The translations under genes and the position numbers were made by a program. From positions 15,280,278-15,344,277 of the forward strand of contig CM055106.1 in the NCBI GenBank assembly GCA_029204225.1: a DNA stretch of 64,000 nucleotides, given 5' to 3'. The notes below the pieces were generated by a model. That model ran no database searches, was not told where the DNA came from, and was given only the letters and a program-made list of their open reading frames with translations. Shown here one piece after another: positions 54,959-64,000 of the stretch (position 1 is the first letter of the stretch; each line of letters begins with the position of its first letter). The stretch is from Diphasiastrum complanatum (taxonomy: Eukaryota > Streptophyta > Lycopodiopsida > Lycopodiales > Lycopodiaceae).

Positions 54959-57560
54959 ACAAGACAATCCAAAAAGACAACAGATACATCCTCTGCAGCA
55001 TTGCTTTTTACTGCTTCTAGACAACATGATTCAGATTTTTCTATGTTTGATTTTGATGAAGACGATGAGATAGGTAATTGGAATAAAATGTTAAAAGAAT
55101 TTGTATCAAGAGTTGGTCAATCACACGAGAAGAGTTTTGAGAGTCCAATGCAACATGATCCAAGTTTCGAATCTTTTGGAGCTCCTCGAAACTGCAAAAG
55201 AAAGCGTGTGCTTGCATTCGTCGCTCTAAAGAAGACAGATTTTGTTTTATCGCCAAAACATATAAAAGAGACTTTGATGTGCATTGTTGTAAAAAATTAT
55301 GTATACGCAAAATCACTTAATAAGAATGTGAAGACTTGAGACTAAGTGTATGGAAAAAGCAAAGATCGGATAGACATAATTACCTTTTACAAATGTTCGG
55401 GTGTTTTTTGAAGGTACGAGATAATTTGAACATTGATGCAATATGTGGGAAGAACCCTATTTAAGACTTGAACCTGTAGTTTCAGGTAAAACCATATGTT
55501 CAAAGGCATTTCAAGATCTATTGGGAGTTTCCCATGGATTGTTTTGGCAGATAATCTCAAAGGCACGCAACAATATTGTCTATAAATTTCATGGGAACAC
55601 AGGTACATTAAAACAACGCGCACATTCAAGATGGGGACTTGCTATTATGTGTGGAATCTTAGAAAAGCATGCTCTACCCCAACCGCATCTTCAACATAAA
55701 CCAAAAGGTGGAGTAGTTCATTGTGAACATCATCTCCCTCTTGGCATGTCTAAAGGTGATGTCTTCAATTCCATCAACAAAGAACTTCAAGAAACTAGCA
55801 TGTCCACAATCTCTAGAAATACATTGTATCGGTTGTGGAGACATGAGTTTCGATATGTCAAGACTTCAACAAAACAAAGAATGTCCAAATGCAAGATTTG
55901 TGATGAGTTAAAAAATGCGATCGAAACTTCTACTGATATTAAGGTGCAAGATCGCCATATTGCAACGAAAAATCGGCACTTATTGCATGTTTTTGACTCG
56001 AGAAAGCTATACACATATTGGAAAGAATAATCAAGATCACATCCAGAGCAATCGTTGTGTCTTATTATTGATGGCATGGATCGAAATACAACAACATTGT
56101 CCCATTTCAAAAAGACTCCTCCAAGATTGGAGGATAACTGTTTTTTGAAAATGCATGTTTGTGGAGTGCTAGTTCACGGATTCAAATTGCTCTGTGATGT
56201 GTGGATAGACACCTTCCATCTGCATGACATCAATCAGGTGGTCACATCCATTATGCGAGCAATACGAAAGGTGCAACTTGCATGCGACAATCTCCCTCCC
56301 ACCTTACGTATTAAAGTTGACAACTATTGGAGGGAAAATAAAAATAGGTTCATCTTTGGTCTTTGTTTTATGCTTGTGGCACATAACATATTTCAGACTG
56401 TTGAAATGAGGTTTTTGATGGTCGGACACACGCATGAAGACATCGATCAAGTTTTTAGTGTAATCTTTAGGGCATTGAAATGTAAATTCGTTCTTACTAT
56501 GTCTGATATGTTAGGACAAATTGGCCAGAAGATAGGTGGTGGTCATACTAAAAGTACTGAAGTAGAGTTGTTAGAACGAATGGTGGATTGGAAAGAATTC
56601 ATAGAGCCATTTATTGTTCGTGGAAATGATGGTTTAGCAGGACACACCAATCCTCACTACTTTCGTTTTCAAATGTTGAATGGCGAACCAACCATGCAGT
56701 GGAAGTATTATTGCACTGATGGAAACGATATATGGAGTGAACCTTTCAGATTGTTGCACTCTTTGCCTTCAAAAGAGGCGATCTTTTTGGCACCCACAAA
56801 TGAACTGGACAATGATGAGATGAAAGGATTGATATCCTTTCATAAATACGGACAATATATGTGCGAGAAGTATTCAGAATACAAAAATCAAAATTTCTCA
56901 TCTGTGGATGAAACCACAAAACTTCTTGAGTACCTCACAAAGCAAAAGAATTTGTCACTATCAACATACAACAAAACAACTTTTTGGCCACAATCTTTTA
57001 TGATTGCTTTTCAACCTTCAGGATGCATGCCTTCTAATGTGAACATTGAAGTCGAAATGGATACAATAGAACTCTTACCTCGTCGTTATTGCGGACGGAA
57101 AGGAGATGCACCATTATTGGAATTCATACCCAGTAGAGAGGTTGCAATGAACAAATTTGTTGCAATACGACCTCTAGATGAAGATGTTGCAGCGGGAGCC
57201 TCATTTTGGATGGCAAAGGTTGTCGGAGTAGGGACCGATGCTGATGGTAAGGTCACTTCACTCAAAGCATTATGGTATGAACCTAAATCCACTCGGAGAC
57301 TTGGAAACAGTCCAATTGACAACAAAGAATTATACGAAGACTGTCTTTCAAAAGACTGGGTTCCAAACAATGATGGTGTAGAAGATGTAGATATTGATGC
57401 TATGATTTATGCATGGAAAACCAAGGCAAAAAAGATGGTAAAGAAACATGGATATGATGTCGAAAGATCAATATTTATTCCAAAAATCTCTCGAACACAC
57501 ATCAAGGAATATTTGTACAAATTGGTTGATGCATGTGCAATTGATGTTGATGAGTACTAG
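54959..57560 (+). pseudogene. DUF7869-like transposase relic
   Basis: Long protein cut into three frames. Frame 1 (to about 55255): acidic N-terminus (FDFDEDDEIG) and a KRKR patch. Frame 2 (about 55257-55461): DFDVHCCKKLCIRKIT, then TAATAA (55318-55323), then RSDRHNYLLQMFGCFLKVRD. Frame 3 (55443-57560): KTICSKAFQDLLGVSHGLFW, a zinc-binding SKCKICDELKN, a TAA at 56028-56030, then IIDGMDRNTTTLSHF, TLRIKVDNYWRENKN and FLMVGHTHEDIDQVFSVIF, and a C-terminal part with FVAIRP and WMAKVVGV. The D / DNxxxENKN / GHTHEDID series suits an RNase H-like nuclease fold. DUF7869 is named from memory. Two frameshifts and three stops: a pseudogene, though 55485-57560 has a single stop. Confidence 0.75.
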
Positions 57561-58318
57561 GTTGAAGTTGTAAATTTTTTGACAGTTGCATTTCTAGCCT
57601 GACAATTTTAAAAATCCGATTTTTTGTATGCTAGGGTGTGGGCATGTCACTCCAAGAAAATTCTATTTTATGGCATGTGTATTGTAAGACCATGAGAAAG
57701 TTGTAATGTGGAAAGTTTAACGACTTTTAGAAATTCTAAAGGATCCAAATATTAGTTGCTTTAAATTTGCAACCTTTAAAATAGAATAATTTAGTCTAAA
57801 AGGTTAAACTTGTGCATATTCTACTCTTTGGTCTTGGAAAATGCACAATGTGCAATATGATCGTACAATTTGGTTCAAGCTCTAAAATTGCACCAAAGAG
57901 GTGCAAATTTTGTGATAGTCATTCAACAATTAGAAAGCAATCCTCGCCCGTGTACATATGCACATACTTTTCAAAAAAAAATTTATCTTACAATTTTGAT
58001 TACCGAATCCATGTGTCTTAATTGCAGTTTTGTGTTTCTTTTTGTGTTTTCTAACTATGCAAATTTAAAATGATCGTGATGCTCTTACGAAATGATATTT
58101 AGTGCATAATCTATTAGCTGAATTTGGATGCTAGACTTATGGGAATTTGGACGATGTTGCAACATATTGATTGTTACAATAACATCTCGAATTAGTTTCT
58201 TTCTCTCATTTCATGAACCTATATATAAGAATATAAAATTAGAATTGAAATATTAAAACGGGTGTATATAAATATCTGGTCAATGTGGAACCAAATTTCA
58301 TTTCCATGTTCTATCGAG

Positions 58319-58375
<57 letters not shown>

Positions 58376-58440
58376 AAAATCCTAAATAAAATCCAATTGT
58401 TTTGCCAAAGTCCAAAATTAATTGATACTGTGTTTCACAT
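57561..58440. other. No gene recognised; (GA)n microsatellite
   Basis: AT-rich 3' flank of the transposase relic with short chance open frames, then an uninterrupted (GA)n tract of about 26 units at 58322-58374. A transposon terminal repeat for the DUF7869-like element was looked for here and not found. Confidence 0.6.
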
Positions 58441-59048
58441 GATTCTTGGCTAGAAATCTCTTTGAGATCTCTCGAACGATTTCTATCCCAGATTCCCTAA
58501 GATTTCGTTAGATCCTACCTAGGGTCCAGATTCAGATTTACTAGAATCCTATGTCGATAGCATGAATGGCTGCACCTCTTAGATATTGCCAGTTCTACGC
58601 ATAGACGGATGGATTGGTTACTCTAGATACCCAGCATGAGCGTGTTCGCACCGGAGATTTAGCGCTTGAAGTAGTTAGAGAAGTACAACAGTTTCGAATC
58701 CGCATCTACTATCGCATAGATCATGTATGGGTTTTGTTGTCCACCAACTTGACTCGACTACGCCAAGGATAGAAGAGAGTTAGCGTACCCCATCTATTAC
58801 CATACCATAATCTGCAAGGGTAGAAGTCACAAAAATACCATCGTAACTCGATAATTAGTTTATCCCCCAAGTGGTCATACCTCTGAAATCCTGGAAAACT
58901 CTCATTGATCTGAGAATACGGGGTGATTAGGATGGCCCTCGGGATTGGAAACGATGTTATCCTGGTCACTCGCGGAAGGCATTGCGGGCCCTTCCCCCGC
59001 TGGGGATCTTCCGACGGGACCAATCCCTCGACGGAAAATCCAACTAAC
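58441..59048 (+). repeat. R1 LTR-like repeat, copy D (3' end)
   Basis: 58451-58620 matches 19051-19210 almost base for base (tctttgaga, ctctcgaacgatttctat, agcatgaatggctgcacctc). The terminus (gggaccaatccctcgacgg ... ctaaca) matches copies A, B and E. It is truncated upstream, without the ORF, and abuts RA copy 4. Confidence 0.8.
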
Positions 59049-60540
59049 ACTCACCATACCACCATCCAAAATTGTGCCCTCTTAAAAAGTTCTCACTCAG
59101 AAAAACTCCTTTGCAGCAACATCACAAGTTAATAAAACAATTGATTTCCCCTTCTTGAGAGCAGCATAACAGGGTAAAAACAATTCAGGCTCATCTTAGT
59201 AGCATAACAATGGAATGAGACTCATTTTTTCAGCATAACAAGATAAAGAGTAATGAGAGTCATGTGCAGTAGCATATCAATGTAAACAGGCCACTCCTCT
59301 CAACGTTTGACTCTTTTTTATAGAGGGTGATGAGGGCTGTCCCTTCACCATGCAAACTTTTCAAATCTCAAGACTTTCTTGTCACTTTGACATGTGATCT
59401 AGATATAGTGGATCCCATCACATCAAGAAAAAGTGCCTTTCATCATGCCTATCTTTTTACTTTTCACTTTTTAATCACCTCCATAGTTCTTTGACATTTG
59501 GCAAGTTATTGATTTTGCCCATGGATTTTCTTGATTATAAATTGTCCCACTGAAGTGTTGACATTTCAGTGCAACTAATTCACATGCCTGATTCTAAAAT
59601 TTACGAAGGGCTATAGATTCCATCATTTTGGTCTCTTGACTAGTATCTTGTCGACACGTCATGCAGACAAAATTGTCAACTTCACTAAGAAAGTTTGTAT
59701 AGGCTCCAAGGTTGAAAGTGCCATTGGCCTCATTTTGCATTTTACGTTTTGTTGCCCATTTCTTCGTGGGTTGCCAAAAATGTTCCTAAATCTATATTTG
59801 TGTGTCATAAATTGCCATATACTCATGTGCCTGATTTCCATTCTCCAAACCACCATTCCCAATGACCATTACATACTGTCATGTTGACTTCTCTGCCCGT
59901 TTTTCTGCTGATAGCTCAAGTGTGATCTGAATTCAATTTTTCAAATTGCCGCCTTTTTACATGTGACAAACCAGAGCAATCTTGGACCCAAATTGGCCAT
60001 CCCTGAAAGACAAAGAGATTTTTTTATTAGTCAAAATATTTTTGAGTATATCAAAATTGTGCTCAGCACTGCCGACATTTTTACGTCCGAGGCAATTCTA
60101 AGGCTGTAAAACTTCTGACTAGCCAGATTTAGGTTGGCTGGGACCTAATTTTACACAGACCGACATTTTTCACTCGGTCTTACAAAAACTAGCCTATATC
60201 AAATATTTTTTATGGTTCCTGAGACCGTTTCAAGCATCTATTGCCTATTATCTAATAATGTGTCTAGCCACTTTAAGGGCGGGTTGGGACCTCATTCTGG
60301 CCCAATATTTTGCATCAAACTTGGTAGAATTCACTATATTACGGCGCTCATCAAGTGCTTTGTAGCTGATTTCTGCTCAAAATAAGCCCGATTTTTTATG
60401 TCAAAAATTCGGCTAACATTGGCGACCTCCATTGGGTAGTATGTTCCTCAAACGACAGCTCGGAATCTCTGGTTTCTTGGTTTCGTAATGATTTCCTTTC
60501 TGGGATCAGCACCCGTAAGTGGTGTGTATGCATTGTAAAT
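59049..60540 (-). repeat. RA repeat, copy 4
   Basis: Colinear with copy 5: ctcaccataccaccatccaa at the low end, then agcataacaagataaa, tcttgtcgacacgtcatgca, gggacct.attttacac and gattcc-rich words, up to ctctggtttc..ggtttc near 60470 and aacgattt-like words to about 60540. Inverse of copy 1. Probably one LTR of a Gypsy element whose other LTR is copy 5. Confidence 0.75.
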
Positions 60541-60649
60541 CTTCTTCCATCATGGAGACTGATACAGTTCAATGTTTCTCAGCACACTGGATTGAACTGA
60601 ATGTTGTGACACAATGGGCAATGATCAAATACTCTCAATTTGGACGAAG

Positions 60650-60930
60650 ACTTACTCATGGACTCAGATGATAATTTCTTATCATGTCAGAACTATTGCT
60701 TTTAGAGTAACGTTGTAGGCCCATAAGGCTACAGACAATTTCTTGTCCCAATCTTGACAATTTTCAGAAATCACTTTTCTGAGGATGGCTAATATCTATT
60801 TGTTGGTACTTTCAGCTTTGTCCATTGGCATGGGGGTGATAAGGTGTACTCTTCCTATGCTTGATCAATAACTGGTCTGTTAATGCTTTGATGGTCTTGT
60901 TTAGAAAATACATCCCCCTATGATCGACGG
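60650..60930 (-). pseudogene. Gypsy integrase relic between RA copies
   Basis: On the minus strand, STPYHPHANGQ is directly recognisable as the STPYHPQ.NGQ.E motif carrying the catalytic Glu region of Gypsy integrases. It is followed, after frame changes, by AILRKVIS-like and LSVALWAYNVTLKA-like words (W...L..ALWAYR in the family). The acidic residue expected after GQ is disturbed. Only this short core fragment survives. Its position ties the RA repeats to a Gypsy element. Confidence 0.7.
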
Positions 60931-62534
60931 TGAGTTACAATCACACACAAAAATATTGCATAATCATTATTGATTTCAATTTTGGTTTTTCGAGTCTTAC
61001 CGTTCCGTTAATCATTAAGCTTATAGTGAGATTTCATGCACACACCATAATGAGCTACAAATAAAACCCAAATCCTCATCAAACGTTTTCAAATCACAAA
61101 ATGCACAAAGCTTGTCTATCAACTAACAGTCTGAGTAACAAGTACCAAAGACAAAAATATAAAACTCGAAAGTTTTCTCTCCTCTTTTTGGTTTTTCGAC
61201 TTGCACATAAGCATTCAAAACAACCATTTGCACTCAATTTAAATGTTTCAAAAAAAAAAACCGGTTCAACATACTATCAAATTGACATTAGGTAATCATA
61301 AGAGCACAGCTAACATCATGCATACCATATACTTTGAAAGAACCAACGATGAAGTAGGTCAGAAAGAGCCCATACCTCATTGATCTTCGGGGATGGGCCG
61401 GAGCCTTGGTCTAAGATCGCTCTAGCAGTCACGTGCCAGCAATGGTACTCTAGGTTCAGAGATAAGCCAATCACGTCAGTCCCTTGTCAAGTGCTTGCCC
61501 TTATTTGCTTCGCAAGGCAGAAGTGTGAACAAAGGTAAACAAAAGACCGCTCCCCCCTTCCTGCCCCGATCTATGCCTGCTCATTGTTCTTCTACTCTTC
61601 TTCCTCGGGCTCGTTGGTGGTCGCGCCATTCTTTTTCTTGCTCAGGCCCGCGCTCTCTGGCTGCTTGCTAGCCTTCTGCTCGTTGGCCGCTCCCAGCTCG
61701 TCGATTGCGCTCTTTCCTCACTCGCTCACTTCCAAAAAAGCGATTAGCAACAATAAAATGTGGGGCTTCACACTTGCATTCAACAACAGTGAGTTCTATC
61801 TCCAAACTCAACGACCCAACTTGATATTGAGCATGGAATTCATCCCTCAGATCGCATTCTGCTCAGTGGGTTCTATTCAAAGCTAACACTTCAAATTGTA
61901 TATAGTTTAATACTCAGACAAGTGCAACTGTCACTCTAGTTTCATTTTGCAGATAAATCATGGAGACCGTCATATTAGGGAATTGATTGGTTACTGTCTG
62001 AAGGTAAAATTGTTGATAGTCGTGAGCCATGTTTCAGACATGATTTACCCTCACTCCCACATTCTCCCAAGAACGTAATGGTTTCAACTAGAGAGGGGGT
62101 CTATTATCAACAAAAAGGAGTTTTGACATGATTCTGCCAGCACTTGAGTTCACTAAGTAAGAATCTCTGTCGTATAGTAGTGTTAAGACAGAAACTCAGA
62201 CTCAATAGTAAAGCCTATGTTAGTGATTTCCAGCATTATCTATAGGGGATCTATGTATACATATAGCTCAGTCAGTTATGTCATCTAGAACCTCCATTTC
62301 ACAACTCTGACCATGCTTCAATATAGCGATCGTAGTGATAACACTGCCCGGCAGTCACCAATTGATTCACACAATACATGACCCTTCCATAAACTCCCTC
62401 ATAGCAAACTAAAGACAGTACGCCCTCAATCTCTCTGCAGAATCGAATGCTTGTATATGGCTTTTATCTCACAACATTCTTGAAGCATCATAACTCTTAA
62501 AAGACACTTCACAAGGGATGATACAATAAGAAGT
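60931..62534. other. Unassigned internal region, no gene recognised
   Basis: Includes an AT-rich part (60940-61370), a GC-richer stretch (61380-61890) with an unremarkable 100-codon + open frame, and single-copy-looking sequence to 62534. If RA copies 4 and 5 are LTRs, this is the remainder of a heavily deleted internal region. Confidence 0.45.
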
Positions 62535-63920
62535 AGCTCACCATACCACCATCCAAAACTGTGTCCTCTTAAAAAGCTCTCACTCAGAAAAACTCCTTTG
62601 CAGCAGCATCACAAGTTAACAAAACAACGGGTTCCCCCTTCTTGAGAGCATCATAACTGGGTGAAAACAATTCATTCTCATCTCAGTAGCACAACAAGGT
62701 AATGAGACTCATTTTTTCGGCATAACAAGATAAATACTAATCAGTCATGTGCAGCAGCATATCAATGTAAACAGGTCACTCCTCTCAACGTTTGCCTCCT
62801 TTTTATAGAGGGTGATGAGGGGGCCCTTCACCATGCAAACTTTTCAAATTTCAAGACTTTCTGTCACTTTGACATGTGTTCCAGATATAGTGGACCCCAT
62901 CACATCCAAAAAAAAAAAAAAAAGTGCCTTTCATTATGCCTATCTTTTCACATTTTACTTTTTAATCACCTCCATAGTTCTTTGACATTTGGCAGGAAAT
63001 TGATTTTGCCCATGCATTTTTCTGAATATAAAATGTGTCCCACTGAACTGTTGACACTAAAACGGAGCTAATTCACATGCCTAATACAGAAATTCAAGAA
63101 GGGCTATAGATTCCATCATTTTGGTTTCTTGACTAATATCTTGTCGACACGTCATGCAGATGAAATTTTCTTTGAATTTATCAACCTCACTAAGAAAGTT
63201 TGTATAGGCTCTAAGGTTGAAAGTGCCATTGGGCCTCATTTTGCATTTTACATTTTGTCGGGCCTTTTCTCGATGGGTTGTCGAAAATGTGCCTGGAACT
63301 ATATTTGTATGTCGTAAATTATCATATACTCATGTGCCTGATTTCCATTTTCCAAACCACTGTTACCAATGACCATTACATACCGTCATGTTGACTTTTC
63401 TACCTGTTCTCCTACTGATAGCTCAAGTGATCTGATTTCGATTTTTCAACTTGCTGACTTTTTCCATGTGACAGACTAGAGCAATCTTGGATCCAGACTA
63501 GCCATTCCTCAAAAACAAAGAGATTTTTATATTAGTTAATATATTTTTTAGTACATCGAAACTATGCTCGGCACTGCCGGCATTTTTACGTCCGGCCCAA
63601 GTAAAACTTCTCACTAGCCATATTTAGGCGGGCTGGGACCTATTTTTACACAAACCGACATTTTTTGCTCGGTCTTACAAAAACTAGCCTATGTCAAATA
63701 TTTTTTACGATTCCTAGGACCATTTCAAGCATTTATTGCCTATTATCTAGTAATGTGTCTAGCCACTTTAAGGGCAGGCTGTGACCTTATCCTGGCCTAG
63801 TAACATTGGCGACTTCCACTAATAGTCTCCATACGGTGGACCCGAAATCTCTGGTTTCCTGATTTCACAATGATTTCCTTTTTGGGATCAACACCCTTAA
63901 GTGGAGTGATGCTAACCATC
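62535..63920 (-). repeat. RA repeat, copy 5
   Basis: Same order of blocks and same orientation as copy 4, high similarity throughout (compare 62539-62600 with 59049-59110 and 63121-63270 with 59630-59780). It carries an A15 run near 62909. The last about 80 bases of the window are not assigned. Confidence 0.75.
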
Positions 63921-64000
63921 CGCATTTTGTTGTCCGAGTATTTGTGATAGTAGGTACACCAGTGTTGGTGGATATTGTTATGGCTTCAATTGTCCAAACT

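Noticed and set aside
55414-55485. A 72-base intron in the DUF7869-like gene (gtacgag ... tttcag)
   Set aside because: Family-like residues (KVRDNLNIDAICGKNP) continue through the proposed intron, so a frameshift near 55462 explains the break better.

Overview
This window looks like repeat-dense nuclear DNA of a green plant (streptophyte). Almost everything recognisable is decayed plant-type retrotransposon. Ty1/Copia fragments carry the usual GAG, protease, integrase, RT and RNase H motifs and a TGGTATCAGAGCC primer site. Ty3/Gypsy fragments include a separate archaeal-type RNase H and several long LTR-like repeats. There is no bacterial-style gene order, no rRNA or tRNA gene and no CRISPR. 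A DUF7869-like transposase relic suggests a non-seed land plant or a charophyte alga, but this is inference only. No intact host gene is certain.

Layout. 0-6.8 kb: two dispersed LTR-like families, here called RA and R1 (working names), plus small hairpins. 6.8-11 kb: minus-strand Copia-1, which has lost most of RT. 11-24.2 kb: three long R1 copies, two of them forming an inverted pair around a spacer of about 0.8 kb, with another RA copy and a foldback element. 24.3-31.2 kb: a mosaic of Gypsy pieces in clashing orientations, ending in an RNase H that lies downstream of an integrase tail on the same strand. 31.2-36.8 kb: the least TE-like part. Coding-looking minus-strand pieces with plausible splice sites may be remnants of one or two host genes, separated by a 39-bp minisatellite.

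36.9-50.3 kb is dominated by short-period arrays built from CTCTGCGGTC-like words. They are punctuated by about 30 copies of a GC-rich palindrome that is at most 32 bp and perfect in its best form. A Copia element (Copia-2, 37641-42665) split the first array and left a perfect 5-bp target duplication. A 1.67-kb non-LTR retroposon (44042-45715) lies just beyond it, bounded by a 14-bp duplication. A very AT-rich block and a CTAAGG-type minisatellite follow. 52.2-57.6 kb: 5'-truncated Copia-3 (minus) abuts a long DUF7869-like transposase pseudogene (plus). 57.6-64 kb: one R1 end, then two RA copies in the same orientation with a Gypsy integrase relic between them, possibly the two LTRs of one degraded Gypsy element.

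No genes here work together as a pathway. The window is best read as layers of insertion, deletion and inversion. The most unusual signals are the palindrome/array system at 36.9-50.3 kb, the conserved open reading frame inside R1, the integrase-then-RNase H order at 29.7-31.2 kb, and the DUF7869-like relic. All family assignments come from reading motifs by eye; no database search was possible.
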